From assembly GCA_027624035.1 (NCBI GenBank), contig JAQBUI010000020.1:1-57776 (forward strand): DNA of 57,776 bases, in the 5' to 3' direction. A program made the translations under genes and the position numbers. The DNA is from Pseudomonadota bacterium (GTDB lineage: Bacteria; Pseudomonadota; Gammaproteobacteria; Pseudomonadales; Azotimanducaceae). Below the pieces are notes generated by a model. That model worked only from the letters and a program-made list of their open reading frames with translations. It did no database searches and was not told the origin of the DNA. This document shows, one piece after another, positions 1 through 8,958 of the stretch. Every line of letters starts with the position of its first letter. The first letter of the stretch is position 1.

Positions 1-14
1 GTCCAATCAGGCCG

Positions 15-233
15 TCACGCCCGCCTCAACTCAGCGGCATTTAGCCGCGCTTTTGGACCAGCGTTAACATTTATCCCTTTCGGTAGTGAATCCTTTACCG
101 CTGAAACATAAGTTGGCCAATGAGATTGCAGAAACTCGAAGAATCGATGGCTGTTGGATGTTATTTCGTCTAGTGGCCAGTCTTTGAATTGTGCTCGCTT
201 GCTTAGTAACTCGGCTAATCGGCTTTTGAGCAT
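15..233 (-). CDS. Short hypothetical ORF or C-terminal remnant of a foreign gene
   Basis: A 72-residue reading frame on the minus strand whose start codon at 233 lies inside the end of the LpxL-like frame. The frame is also open upstream of this ATG, so the piece may be the C-terminal tail of a longer protein that was joined to the acyltransferase gene. It is charged and mostly helical-looking, without a motif I recognise. Its codons (TTA, CTA, ACT, AAT) are more AT-rich than those of the following genes, which suggests a different origin or an assembly junction. It may not be a real gene. Confidence 0.3.
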   Translation of the reverse strand: MLKSRLAELLSKRAQFKDWPLDEITSNSHRFFEFLQSHWPTYVSAVKDSLPKGINVNAGPKARLNAAELRRA

Positions 234-937
234 TGCCGGGAGCTGAATGTCACGGTAGTGAACCGAAATACCCCGGTGTGCACATCGGGTTCCTGATCCG
301 GCATCAGGCCGATGGTGCCCCCATTGCGCAGCACGACAAGCTGGGCCCGAATTCCGGACAAACTGGCGGGGACGAACTCGGTTCCTGTTCTGCTTCGATA
401 GTCCTGGACCAGACTGTCAATTGTCTGGTCCTTGTTCGGCTGGTACATATGGGTCAGGCCATAGCGCGCCCCAAGGTAATGGTTGAGTATCTCCCAGTTA
501 CCAATATGCGGAAGCATGAAGATCAGCCCTTGTCCGGAAGCGATGGCACTGGTCACGATGGCTTCATTGTCGACTCTGTTGATCAAGTTGCGCACTGAAT
601 GATGGCCTGCCTTCCACGCGAATGCAGTCTCGGCCATGGTTTTGCCTGTCTCGATCATGCTCCGGCGAGTCAGAGACCGACGTGATTCGGGGCGGAGCGC
701 GCCATAACAGAGGTCAATGTTCTCTCTGGAAACCTGAGCCATCCTGGTTCTTGATAGATACATCGCCAGCCCCAGCCCGCTGCCGAGAAGCCGCTGCACG
801 GAGAGTGGTATTCTGGCAAAGGCGTCCAGCAGAATGTCTATGGACCAGGCCCGGACGGAGGACCTGGCTGTTGCCTTGTCGGACACCGTCCTGGGTGGTG
901 CTGCGTCATGGCGTTTCGTCTGGTGGGGCATCGTCAT
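215..937 (-). pseudogene. LpxL/HtrB-family lipid A acyltransferase, C-terminally truncated
   Basis: This family transfers a secondary acyl chain to Kdo2-lipid IVA at the inner membrane. The 240-residue frame shows the family landmarks: an N-terminal hydrophobic segment (residues about 45-60), the H-x4-E active-site motif in LPHIGNWE, and the later GLMPDQEPD block. Family members are about 290-310 residues; after the conserved GVF the usual proline/phenylalanine-rich continuation is missing and about 18 unrelated residues precede the stop near 215. The break falls close to 265-275, where base composition also changes. I infer a disrupted gene or a chimeric contig end; the catalytic half is intact but the fold is probably incomplete. 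Confidence 0.7.
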
Positions 938-1549
938 ATGGGATCATGTCTTAGAGAGCCATTTTCGTTGAAAGGTATCCTTATAAAACAGCTATTTATA
1001 AACCACTCCTCATGAATAGTGTTACCATCTCTTTGGTCCAGATAGCGCCCTCGACGCTGTGGCCTGCCCAGGCGGGATGGGCCATTACAAATCATCACCA
1101 TCGCGTCATAACGCCACACGCTCGCGCTTGACAGGATCTCTGATTCTGACCAGCGAATCGGCATGCATGTCATCAGACCGAAGCTGCCGTGTTGCGGCTT
1201 TCACAGTTTACTGGTTTCACCCCGTCAATAGACAACCCGGGCGGACTCCAGTTCTCAAGGCAGGCGACCGGCGGCGTCGCTTTCATGGGAGTTCACCGAT
1301 GCGGGCACGCTCACGGCCTTGATGTATGGACTGTTCTATGGTGTGCAATTCGGGAAGCTCGCTTGGAGGACTACGGCGTGCCTGACACGGCATCCTCAGA
1401 GCTGCTAGCCATGGTGCTGGCAGACAGAGCGTGATATATATAGCGACTTCAAAAAAAGAGGGTGACCGGGCTGCGATGCCGGCGCCAACATGAAAGGTTG
1501 ATCAGGTACTGGTCGATGACACAAGCGATAGCTTAATTGAGGAGGAATA
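938..1549. other. Gene-poor interval upstream of the molybdenum hydroxylase operon
   Basis: About 610 bases without a convincing gene. Small open frames occur on both strands but have no recognisable family and mutually overlap. An AT-rich patch lies at 965-1020 and another around 1434-1460 (TATATATAG followed by a run of A). A strong Shine-Dalgarno-like GAGGAGGA at about 1538-1545 precedes the ATG at 1550. A promoter for the downstream operon is likely here, but I cannot place its -35 and -10 boxes with confidence. Confidence 0.5.
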
Positions 1550-2413
1550 ATGGTTTCAGTTGTATACGAGGCGCCTGATTCGATTCAGGACGCGGTGAAA
1601 CTGCTGGCAACTTCGAAGGTCAAGGCGAATGTCCTGGCGGGTGGCACAGACTTGCTGGTACAGATGCGGGGTCAGCATGAGCCACGCCTGATCGTCGACG
1701 TGAAAAAAATCGCCAGCATGATGGCTGCAAACGTATCTGCTGACGGGGTCGCGCTCGGTCCGGCAGTGCCCAGTGCAGAGCTATCTGCCCGAGACGACAT
1801 CAAGGCCATCTTCCCTGGACTGGTCGAGGCGGCCTATCTGATCGGGTCAACTCAGGTTCAGGGCCGTTGCAGTGTGGGGGGTAATCTCTGCAATTCTTCT
1901 CCCGCGGCCGACACCATTCCGGCCCTGATTGCCAATCGCGCCCAATGTGTGATCGAGGGTCCTGACGGCGAGCGGACTGTGGCTGTCGAGGATTTTGTCA
2001 CCGGTGTACAACGAAACTGTATGACCAAGGGCGAATTGCTCACCATGATCAAACTGCCGCAACCCGCACCGAGGACCTCGGACGCGTATTTGCGCTTCAT
2101 TCCCCGAACTGAAATGGACATTGCGGTGGCCGGCGCCGGCGTAAGCATCACGCTCGGTGAGGACGGTACGTGTACTGATGCACGGGTGGCTATCGGGGCG
2201 GTGGCTGTGACAGCCCTGCTGGTTCCCGAAGCAGCCGCTGCGCTCATCGGTTCAAAACTTGATGATGCCGCGCTTCAGGCTGCCGCCGATGCGGCGAGTG
2301 CCGCCTCCAAACCGATCACGGACCGGCGGGGAACAATTGAATACAGAAAACATGTTGTCGGCGTGCTGGTGAAGCGCGCGGCTAAAATTGCCGCAGAGCG
2401 GGCAGGAGGATAA
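1550..2413 (+). CDS. Molybdenum hydroxylase FAD-binding (medium) subunit, CoxM/CutM-like
   Basis: FAD-binding subunit of a xanthine-oxidase-family molybdenum hydroxylase; it passes electrons between the iron-sulfur subunit and the external acceptor in the cytoplasm. The 287-residue protein has the first FAD motif AGGTDLLVQM (about residues 30-39) and the second, GGNLCNSSPAAD (about 107-118), followed by the CO dehydrogenase flavoprotein C-terminal domain. Length is typical. The ATG at 1550 has a very good ribosome-binding site (AGGAGGA, about 5 nt upstream). It is followed by the small subunit after 6 bases, so the three subunits form one operon. The substrate is not predictable from this subunit. 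Confidence 0.93.
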   Translation: MVSVVYEAPDSIQDAVKLLATSKVKANVLAGGTDLLVQMRGQHEPRLIVDVKKIASMMAANVSADGVALGPAVPSAELSARDDIKAIFPGLVEAAYLIGSTQVQGRCSVGGNLCNSSPAADTIPALIANRAQCVIEGPDGERTVAVEDFVTGVQRNCMTKGELLTMIKLPQPAPRTSDAYLRFIPRTEMDIAVAGAGVSITLGEDGTCTDARVAIGAVAVTALLVPEAAAALIGSKLDDAALQAAADAASAASKPITDRRGTIEYRKHVVGVLVKRAAKIAAERAGG

Positions 2414-2419
2414 GCAACG

Positions 2420-2899
2420 ATGTCAAAATCACATATAACGACTACTATCAACGGCGACGTCAGAGAGTTCCTCTGTGATCCTTCCGACACGCTGCTTTCG
2501 GTCCTGCGTGACAATCTGGGTCTGACTGGTACCAAAGAAGGCTGTGGAACCGGTGACTGCGGGGCCTGTTCGGTGACGGTCAACGGACGCCTGGTGTGTT
2601 CCTGTCTGGTCCTCGGTGTGGAGGCCGAGGGCGCCGAAATTGGTACTGTTGAGGGCATCGGATCGAGCGACAAACTGCACGTCATCCAGCAGAAGTTTCT
2701 CGAGCATGCCGCTCTGCAGTGCGGCATCTGCACGCCAGGGCTGATCGTCTCTACCAAGGCCTTGCTGGAAGAAAATCCGAATCCCACAGAAGACGAAGCG
2801 AGGTACTATCTCGCCGGAAATCTGTGCCGATGCACGGGATACGACAAGATTATCAGAGCGGTATTGGATTCTGCAGAAACCCTGAGAGGAGCGGCATAA
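2420..2899 (+). CDS. Molybdenum hydroxylase [2Fe-2S] (small) subunit, CoxS/CutS-like
   Basis: Two-cluster iron-sulfur subunit that relays electrons from the molybdenum site to FAD. The plant-ferredoxin-type cluster is seen as C-x4-C-G-x-C (Cys42, Cys47, Cys50) with Cys62 as the likely fourth ligand; the helical second domain carries QCGICTPG (about residue 100) and CRCTGY (about residue 137). At 159 residues it has the family's usual length. It sits between the FAD subunit (6-base gap) and the large subunit (1-base gap), a layout typical of CoxMSL-type operons. Confidence 0.95.
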   Translation: MSKSHITTTINGDVREFLCDPSDTLLSVLRDNLGLTGTKEGCGTGDCGACSVTVNGRLVCSCLVLGVEAEGAEIGTVEGIGSSDKLHVIQQKFLEHAALQCGICTPGLIVSTKALLEENPNPTEDEARYYLAGNLCRCTGYDKIIRAVLDSAETLRGAA

Positions 2900-2900
2900 T

Positions 2901-5117
2901 ATGAGTGAAGCACAGGATTACAAGTATATTGGTCAGCGGACGATCCGACCGGACGGCTATGACAAGGTGACTGGCCGGGCCAATTATGCGGCCGATCTTG
3001 CCTTGCCAAACATGATCTGGGGAAAGGTTCTGCGAAGCCCCCATGCTCACGCCAAGATCAAAAGTATTGATACCAGTGCCGCCGAAGCACATCCGGATGT
3101 GTTCGCTGTGGCAACCCACGCTGACATTCCAAACCAGCGAAACCCGGGTGCCCTGAACATCCTCGCCAAGGACAAGGCACTGTATCATGGTCATGCCGTT
3201 GCGGCGGTGGCCGCCCGGACCGAGCAGGCCGCAGAGGAAGCTCTGGGTCTGATCAAGGTTGATTACGAGGTGCTGACGCCAGTGATGAACCTCGACGATG
3301 CGATGGCACCGAATGCTCCGCTCATTCACGATCAGCTGTTTACCAATGGATTGCCCGAGAAGCCCTCGAAGCCCTCCAATGTGGCCTCCCGGATGGAGAT
3401 GAGCAAGGGTGATATCGAGGCTGGCTTCAAGGAAGCCGACATCGTGATCGAGCGGGAGTTTCGCACCCCGACGGTTCACCAGGGCTATATCGAGCCCCAT
3501 GCCTGTACCGTGCGATACGATGCAGACGGCCAGTCCATGATCTGGTGCAGTACCCAGGGGCACTTTGACGTACGCGGGTCCACCGCGAACATGCTGAATA
3601 TTGAGCACAGCAAGCTGAAGGTCATTGCATCCGAAATCGGCGGTGGCTTTGGCGGCAAGACGACCGTCTACATCGAGCCGGTTGCGATGATTCTTTCCAG
3701 GAAATCAGGGCGTCCGGTGAAGATTCAGATGGACCGGGACGAGGTATTCAAGGGGTCAGGGCCTGCCTCGGCGACCCGCAACAAGGTGAAGATTGGTGCT
3801 CGCAAGGATGGCACGATCACGGCGATGGAAGCGCACCTTTACTATGAATCCGGCGCATTCCCGGGTGCGGCACCCCTCGGCCCAGGCTGCATGACGATCT
3901 TTACGCCCTACGATGTTGAGAATCAGTATGTCGAAGGCTTCGATGTCGTGGTCAACAAGCCGAAAGTAGCGGCCTATCGAGCTCCGGGCGCGCCCCAGTC
4001 CGAATTCGCCTGCGAAATGGTCATCAACGAACTGGCTGATGAACTCGGAATTGACCCAATCGACTTCCGTCTGAAGAACGCGGCCAAGGAAGACACGCAG
4101 ACGCTGTACGGTCCCAAGCTCAAAGCCGTGGGTCTGGTGGAGTGCCTTGAAGCTGCCAAGAGTTCACCGCACTATCAGTCTGCCCTTGAACAGGGCGTTG
4201 GTCGAGGGGTTGCGGCGGGCTTCTGGTTCAATATTGGCGGTGTTTCCAGCGTCATCATCAACATGAACCCGGACGGCACGGGCACGGTTCTGGAAGGTTC
4301 ACCCGATATCGGTGGAAGCCGGGCGTCCATGCAGATGATGGCCGCTGAAGAGTTGCAGCTTCCCATTGAGACCTTCACCACGATCATTCCGGATACAGCC
4401 CACCTGGCCCACAACGACACGACCGGTGGAAGTCGTACGACGTTTGCAACGGGTATGGCAGTCATTGAGGCTGCGGCGGACGTGGTTCGTCAATTCAAGG
4501 AACGAGCCGCGGCAGTATGGAACGTTACGCCAGAGCAGGTGCAGTGGACCGATGGCGTCGCCATCAACGCCAATGGCGAAGACAAGATGACAGCGGCTGA
4601 AATCTGTGCCAATGCGGGTCGAACCGGTGGCCAGATCACCGGACGAGGAAATATCAATGCCCGTGGCGCCGGGCCGAGTTTCGGCGTCCATATTGCGGAC
4701 ATCAAGGTCGACCGTGAAACAGGCAAGGCGGATGTGGTTCGCTATACGGCCATTCAGGATGCAGGTAAGGCCATTCATCCCAGCTACGTTGAAGGACAGT
4801 ACCAGGGGGGCGCGGCCCAGGGTATTGGCTGGTCAATGAACGAGGAGTACATCTACAACAAGGACGGGCTGCTCGAGAACCCCGGCTTCCTGGACTATCG
4901 AATCCCGCTTGCCTCGGACTTGCCCATGATCGAGACGATCATTGTCGAGGTACCCAATTCGTTTCACCCGTATGGCGTCAGAGGGGTTGGGGAGACCGGT
5001 ATCATTCCGCCACTGGCTGCCTGTGGCACCGCGGTGAGCAAGTCCATTGGCATCCGCATGACAGAATTGCCACTGTCTCCGCCGCGGATTCTAAAGGCGA
5101 TCCAGGAGGCCTCATAG
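2901..5117 (+). CDS. Molybdenum hydroxylase molybdopterin-binding (large) subunit
   Basis: Catalytic subunit carrying the molybdenum-cytosine-dinucleotide or molybdopterin cofactor. At 738 residues it shows the cofactor loop GGGFGGK (about residues 247-253), an active-site loop AYRAPGAPQ (about 358) and the C-terminal GVGETG with the catalytic base glutamate at about residue 698. True form I CO dehydrogenase has AYRCSFR in the active-site loop and form II has AYRGAGR; this protein has neither, so I call it an aerobic hydroxylase of unknown, probably aromatic or N-heterocyclic or aldehyde, substrate rather than a CO dehydrogenase. It is the last of the three subunits and is followed after 56 bases by a MoaD-like gene. 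Confidence 0.93.
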   Translation: MSEAQDYKYIGQRTIRPDGYDKVTGRANYAADLALPNMIWGKVLRSPHAHAKIKSIDTSAAEAHPDVFAVATHADIPNQRNPGALNILAKDKALYHGHAVAAVAARTEQAAEEALGLIKVDYEVLTPVMNLDDAMAPNAPLIHDQLFTNGLPEKPSKPSNVASRMEMSKGDIEAGFKEADIVIEREFRTPTVHQGYIEPHACTVRYDADGQSMIWCSTQGHFDVRGSTANMLNIEHSKLKVIASEIGGGFGGKTTVYIEPVAMILSRKSGRPVKIQMDRDEVFKGSGPASATRNKVKIGARKDGTITAMEAHLYYESGAFPGAAPLGPGCMTIFTPYDVENQYVEGFDVVVNKPKVAAYRAPGAPQSEFACEMVINELADELGIDPIDFRLKNAAKEDTQTLYGPKLKAVGLVECLEAAKSSPHYQSALEQGVGRGVAAGFWFNIGGVSSVIINMNPDGTGTVLEGSPDIGGSRASMQMMAAEELQLPIETFTTIIPDTAHLAHNDTTGGSRTTFATGMAVIEAAADVVRQFKERAAAVWNVTPEQVQWTDGVAINANGEDKMTAAEICANAGRTGGQITGRGNINARGAGPSFGVHIADIKVDRETGKADVVRYTAIQDAGKAIHPSYVEGQYQGGAAQGIGWSMNEEYIYNKDGLLENPGFLDYRIPLASDLPMIETIIVEVPNSFHPYGVRGVGETGIIPPLAACGTAVSKSIGIRMTELPLSPPRILKAIQEAS

Positions 5118-5173
5118 GATTGTAACGCTGCACCTGGCCTCTTGATCCTGACAGCAATATTCGGGGGGACAAC

Positions 5174-5419
5174 ATGGCGACCACTGTCATTTTCTCCAGT
5201 GAGCTCCAGAAGTTCACTCACGAGGCGCAGACCCAGGTGTCTGCCACGAACTACCGCGGCCTGGTTGCGGAGATTGTGGCGCGCTATGGGGATCTTGAGG
5301 AGGATGTGATCCTGGAGATGGCTGTGGCTATTGACGGCGAAATCGTTCACGACCCGATGCTCGAAACCATCCGGCCCGGAAGTGAGGTACATTTCCTGTA
5401 CCGCATTTCCGGTGGCTGA
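5174..5419 (+). CDS. MoaD/ThiS-like ubiquitin-fold sulfur carrier
   Basis: An 81-residue protein ending in the bare Gly-Gly (ISGG) that MoaD and ThiS proteins use as a thiocarboxylate. The beta-strand pattern, the hydrophobic xxVHFLYRISGG ending and the length match molybdopterin synthase small subunits. It lies 56 bases downstream of the molybdenum hydroxylase large subunit on the same strand, with a GGGGGG ribosome-binding stretch just upstream, so it probably supplies sulfur for the hydroxylase cofactor, either in pterin dithiolene formation or in terminal sulfuration. No MoaE or MoeB neighbour is present, so the partner must be elsewhere. Confidence 0.75.
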   Translation: MATTVIFSSELQKFTHEAQTQVSATNYRGLVAEIVARYGDLEEDVILEMAVAIDGEIVHDPMLETIRPGSEVHFLYRISGG

Positions 5420-5482
5420 TGGAGCTCTGGGGCCAGAATCACCGACTTCAGTGTGGCCTGGCTGACGGAGCCCGGCCTGTGA

Positions 5483-6502
5483 TCAGGCCACGTACCCGTC
5501 TGGATTTCTGCACTGCCAGCGCCATGCGTCCTGGCAGATGTCATCAAGGGTTTTGACGGCGGTCCAGCCCAGTTGAAGCCTGGCCTTGTCCGGGTTCGTA
5601 TAGGAGGCGGGTACGTCACCGGACCGCCGTGGTCCGATGTCATAGGCCAACGCCAGACCGCTCGCCCGTTCAAATGCGTGGATCACCTCGATGACCGAGG
5701 AAGCCTTGCCGGTACCGAGGTTGAAGCAGGCCACCCCGGGCTTTTCGTCGTTAAGAAATCTGAGCGCGGCGAGATGGCCGCTCGCGAGATCCGTCACATG
5801 AACGTAATCCCGAAGACAGGTGCCATCCGGAGTAGGGTAGTCATTGCCGAACACCACCAGTCGGTCCTGTTTGCCGACGGCAAACTGGCAAACATAGGGC
5901 AGTAGATTGTTCGGGATTCCGTTCGGATCTTCACCAATCTCGCCGCTTTCATGGGCACCCACCGGATTGAAGTAGCGCAGCAGGGCGATGTTCCAGTCCG
6001 GGTCTGCTGCCCCCAGGTCCTGGAGCATGCGTTCGATGTGGAGCTTGGTCCGACCATAGGGGTTGGCCGCGTCCGTGATCGGTGAGGTCTCATCGATGGG
6101 CAGCCGCACGGGTTCGCCGTAGACGGTCGCCGATGAAGAAAACACGAGACTCCGTACACCCGAAGCGACCATGGCATCCAGCAGATTGAGCGTGCCAGCC
6201 ACGTTGGTTCGATAGTAATCGAGCGGGTGATCGACGGATTCTGCCACTGACTTCAGGCCGGCGAAGTGAATGACCACGTCGGGGACTTCATCGCACAAGA
6301 TCGCCGTGATCGCGGAGGCGTCCAGCAGACTGACCTCGTGGAATACAGTGTTGCGACCGGTGAGTGATTCGATCCGGTTGACGGCGACCCTGGAACTGTT
6401 GGCGAGGTTGTCCACAATGGTCACCTCGAATCCTTCAGCCAGCAGCGCGACCGCGGTGTGAGATCCGATGTATCCAGCGCCTCCGGTCAGCAAGGCTTTC
6501 AT
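5483..6502 (-). CDS. galE: UDP-glucose 4-epimerase
   Basis: Interconverts UDP-glucose and UDP-galactose for surface polysaccharide synthesis. The 339-residue extended SDR protein has the NAD-binding GGAGYIGSH at residues 7-15, the catalytic serine/threonine region SSSATVYG (about 122-129) and the Tyr149-x3-Lys153 pair in YGRTK. Length equals E. coli GalE. The start codon overlaps the stop of the upstream HAD gene as TAATG, so translation is likely coupled, and the gene is the last of a minus-strand set lpxA-HAD-galE. A 6-bp hairpin (GGCCTG, loop TGAT) straddles the stop codon but lacks a T run. Confidence 0.95.
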   Translation of the reverse strand: MKALLTGGAGYIGSHTAVALLAEGFEVTIVDNLANSSRVAVNRIESLTGRNTVFHEVSLLDASAITAILCDEVPDVVIHFAGLKSVAESVDHPLDYYRTNVAGTLNLLDAMVASGVRSLVFSSSATVYGEPVRLPIDETSPITDAANPYGRTKLHIERMLQDLGAADPDWNIALLRYFNPVGAHESGEIGEDPNGIPNNLLPYVCQFAVGKQDRLVVFGNDYPTPDGTCLRDYVHVTDLASGHLAALRFLNDEKPGVACFNLGTGKASSVIEVIHAFERASGLALAYDIGPRRSGDVPASYTNPDKARLQLGWTAVKTLDDICQDAWRWQCRNPDGYVA

Positions 6503-7167
6503 TATGGTGATTGTGATGGCAGGGGTGACCGTAGTGAAAAGCCAAGCAACCCTTCAAGGTCGTCGAGCGCCTGATTCGCGTTCAAGACCTTGATGGTTTG
6601 CATGCCAAGCGCTCTCGCGGGCTTCAAATTGACACCAAGGTCATCCAGAAATACGGCGTTTTCCGGTTGCACACCCAGTTCAGCACATGCGAACTGATAG
6701 ATCTCTGGGTCGGGTTTCCTCATGCCCACCTTGCTGGATTCCACCAGCACATCAAACAGGTTGAACACTTCGTCCATCATAATGGCTCTGTGATGATCTC
6801 TTGCCATGGCAGCGCCCTCGCCGGAGCGGACGTTGTTGGTGATGCACCCAATGGACATGTGTTGCTTGACGATCCTGAGCGCGCTCACCATCTCGTCACG
6901 CAGTTCACCGGACAACAGTGCCAGTACGTCGGCGCCCGCGATGGCGTGGCCGAGTGCACGGGATTCCGCCAGGAACAGGTCATCGAACTCGGCAACCGAG
7001 ATATCAGACCGCTCAAGCTGTGCCCAGGCATTGGACTCCGGATGAGTGGCATTCACGCTACGAATGAAATCCAGCGGGATGTGGTTGGCTTTCTCGTAGC
7101 GATTGAATGCCTCGAACGGACTACTGGTGATGACGCCACCAAAGTCCCACAGAACTGCTTTAATCAT
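6502..7167 (-). CDS. HAD-superfamily hydrolase, subfamily IA
   Basis: A haloacid-dehalogenase-like phosphatase of 221 residues. Motif I is LWDFGGVI with the nucleophile at Asp8, a helical cap follows, the lysine region is in VGMRKPDPEIY, and the acidic motif is VFLDDLGVN. The motif I second position is Gly instead of the Asp used by phosphatases, as in the epoxide-hydrolase N-terminal-like and haloacid-dehalogenase branch, so the chemistry is uncertain. Its stop codon overlaps the galE start by one base. It starts 53 bases upstream of nothing but lpxA's stop, so all three genes may be co-transcribed. Confidence 0.85.
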   Translation of the reverse strand: MIKAVLWDFGGVITSSPFEAFNRYEKANHIPLDFIRSVNATHPESNAWAQLERSDISVAEFDDLFLAESRALGHAIAGADVLALLSGELRDEMVSALRIVKQHMSIGCITNNVRSGEGAAMARDHHRAIMMDEVFNLFDVLVESSKVGMRKPDPEIYQFACAELGVQPENAVFLDDLGVNLKPARALGMQTIKVLNANQALDDLEGLLGFSLRSPLPSQSP

Positions 7168-7220
7168 GGTTTTCCTGTCTTTGGGGTCTCGTGTGCTGCT
7201 CGTGCAGACCTTGCGCTGGT

Positions 7221-8042
7221 TCAGTCGTCATCATCGCCCATGTTGATCTCGTAGGTATCGGACTCTGGTCTCGCCAGCCCCTTTTGGGATGAGTTGATGG
7301 CTTCCAGCATCAGTTGCACATTGTCCGACGTGGGGAACTCCTGTTTCACCTGGTTGACTGCTTCTTCAAGGCGAAGCCCCCTTAGAAACAGAATACGAAA
7401 TGCCTTGCGAACTTCCTTCATGTCATCACTGGAGTAGCCCGCACGCTCCATCCCGACCTTGTTGATGACCCGCATGTGCGCAGGGAACCCTTCTGCAATC
7501 GTAAACGGCAGCACATCCTGGGTGAGTCGGGACATGCCAGCCAGCATCCCGGCACGGCCGACGTGACAGAATTGATGGATGGCGGAAAGACCGCCAATGT
7601 TGGCATGGTCACCGATGGTCACATGACCACCCAGGGCGACGCTGTGGCTCAACACCACATGATTACCCACCGTACAGTTGTGGGCAACATGTGACTGTGC
7701 CAGCAGGGCACAGTCATTACCGACTGTGGTTTTGGAGCCTTCGAACGTACCACTGTGGATAGAGACGAATTCACGTATGACGTTGCGGGCCCCGATCTCC
7801 GTAAAGGTCACGGTTCCCTTGACGTATTTCTGGTCCTGAGACTGAATCCCAAGGGTCACAAACGGAAACACGTCGCAGTTCTCACCGATCACAGTATACG
7901 GTTCGACCAGCACATGGGACCGCAGGGTGGTATTTGGTCCAATACGGGTATGTGGGCCCACAGTGCAAAAGGGGCCGATCACGCAGTTGTCACCAATCTC
8001 GGCGCTCTTGTTGACGACGGCCAGCTTGTCAACTTTGATCAT
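7221..8042 (-). CDS. lpxA: Acyl-ACP--UDP-N-acetylglucosamine O-acyltransferase (LpxA)
   Basis: First step of lipid A synthesis: transfers 3-hydroxyacyl from ACP to UDP-GlcNAc. The 273-residue protein is a left-handed beta helix with many hexapeptide repeats; the active-site histidine lies at about residue 121 in VAHNCTVGN, the IREFVSIHSGT block and GGLSAIHQFCHVG match the family, and a helical C-terminal domain follows. The acidic tail (GDDDD) is unusual. It is outside the normal lpxD-fabZ-lpxA-lpxB cluster and is somewhat divergent, so a second, specialised LpxA is possible. It is divergently oriented to fabA. Confidence 0.88.
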   Translation of the reverse strand: MIKVDKLAVVNKSAEIGDNCVIGPFCTVGPHTRIGPNTTLRSHVLVEPYTVIGENCDVFPFVTLGIQSQDQKYVKGTVTFTEIGARNVIREFVSIHSGTFEGSKTTVGNDCALLAQSHVAHNCTVGNHVVLSHSVALGGHVTIGDHANIGGLSAIHQFCHVGRAGMLAGMSRLTQDVLPFTIAEGFPAHMRVINKVGMERAGYSSDDMKEVRKAFRILFLRGLRLEEAVNQVKQEFPTSDNVQLMLEAINSSQKGLARPESDTYEINMGDDDD

Positions 8043-8373
8043 GGGCGGACTCGCTCAATGATTGATTCGAATTTCGACCCGATATTCAACCTTTTGTTCA
8101 CGGACCTCAAGTCCACCAGCCCCTGTGTATGGAGAGAATGACCAGGCCGTACCGCCGGAGCCTGGTTTCAGATCGGGTTCACGAACTGTGTTGATAGCGA
8201 GCACTTCTGTACGAAGCCTAACATATCTGTTACGTTGCAAGTGGACGTTTCACCCCAAAGAATCAATTCAGGACACGAAAACTGCACTGAGTCGTTTGTT
8301 TTTTTTCAGCAGGCCGATGATATAATTCCGGTTCTTCCGTTTCCGGGGTTTGTGTGCAGGCCCTAGCCAGCTT
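8043..8373. other. Divergent lpxA / fabA regulatory interval
   Basis: About 330 bases between the divergently transcribed lpxA and fabA. The fabA-proximal end has a run of eight or more T (about 8297-8306) and a TATAAT box. No RNA gene or small coding frame with a recognisable motif was found. Operators for a fatty acid regulator may be here, but I could not identify a clear palindrome. Confidence 0.5.
8321..8326 (+). promoter_or_regulatory. Probable -10 box of the fabA-fabB promoter
   Basis: A perfect TATAAT hexamer about 50 bases upstream of the chosen fabA ATG. A TTGTTT at 8296-8301 could be the -35 element but with a long 19-base spacer; a T-rich -35 with a 17-base spacer is the alternative. 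Assignment is by consensus only. Confidence 0.5.
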
Positions 8374-8955
8374 ATGCCAGATCCTATGCAAGACAAATCG
8401 CAACACAAATCCAGTCAGTCCCCCGCGCTTGATCGTTCCCTGATCAACAAACATTCTTTCAGCAGGGAGGAACTGCTTGATTGCGGCCACGGCAGTCTGT
8501 TTGGTCCGGGTCGCGCCCATCTGCCTGTTGGCGAAATGCTCATGGTGGATCGTATCACCGAGATCACCGAGGATGGTGGCAAGAGCGGGAGGGGCAAGAT
8601 CGTCGCGGAAATGGACATTCATCCAGACCTTTGGTTTTTCAAGTGTCATTTCATTGATGACCCTGTGATGCCAGGTTGCCTGGGGCTTGATGCGCTCTGG
8701 CAACTGGTGGGTTTTTTCCTGGCATGGAAGGGCAATTGGGGTCTCGGCCGGGCACTCGGCTGTGGCAAGGTCAGCTTCAGGGGTCAGGTGTTGCCAACGG
8801 CAAAGCTCGTGCAGTACGAGATCGACCTGACCCGGGTGCGCGGTGGCAAAAACGTGATGGGTATTGCTGATGCCCGGGTGCTGGTAGACGGTCAGCAGAT
8901 TTACACGGCACAGGACGTCAAGGTGGGTTTGTTTACTTCTCTGGACGATTTTTAA
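8374..8955 (+). CDS. fabA: 3-hydroxydecanoyl-ACP dehydratase/isomerase (FabA)
   Basis: Dehydrates 3-hydroxydecanoyl-ACP and isomerises trans-2 to cis-3-decenoyl-ACP, the branch point to unsaturated fatty acids. The hot-dog fold protein carries the catalytic histidine in [17 protein letters not shown] and the downstream aspartate in GLDALWQ, nearly identical to E. coli FabA. The N-terminus is about 20 residues longer than E. coli FabA and rich in Gln/Lys/Ser; ATG at 8374 or 8386 and a TTG at 8350 are possible starts, none with a clear ribosome-binding site. The downstream fabB begins three bases after the stop. Confidence 0.93.
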   Translation: MPDPMQDKSQHKSSQSPALDRSLINKHSFSREELLDCGHGSLFGPGRAHLPVGEMLMVDRITEITEDGGKSGRGKIVAEMDIHPDLWFFKCHFIDDPVMPGCLGLDALWQLVGFFLAWKGNWGLGRALGCGKVSFRGQVLPTAKLVQYEIDLTRVRGGKNVMGIADARVLVDGQQIYTAQDVKVGLFTSLDDF

Positions 8956-8958
8956 GGC

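Noticed and set aside
1..80. Integron attC-like site (GCGGC-ATTTA-GCCGC hairpin near a GTTAAC)
   Set aside because: The core GTTRRRY/RYYYAAC pair is not complete and no integrase or cassette array is present.
1180..1440. Possible membrane-protein fragment near 1290-1400 and an 81-residue ORF at 1189-1434
   Set aside because: Overlapping frames, no family match and no ribosome-binding site; treated as intergenic.
2901..5117. CO dehydrogenase large subunit
   Set aside because: The active-site loop lacks the CSFR cysteine of form I and does not match AYRGAGR of form II, so only a general hydroxylase call is justified.
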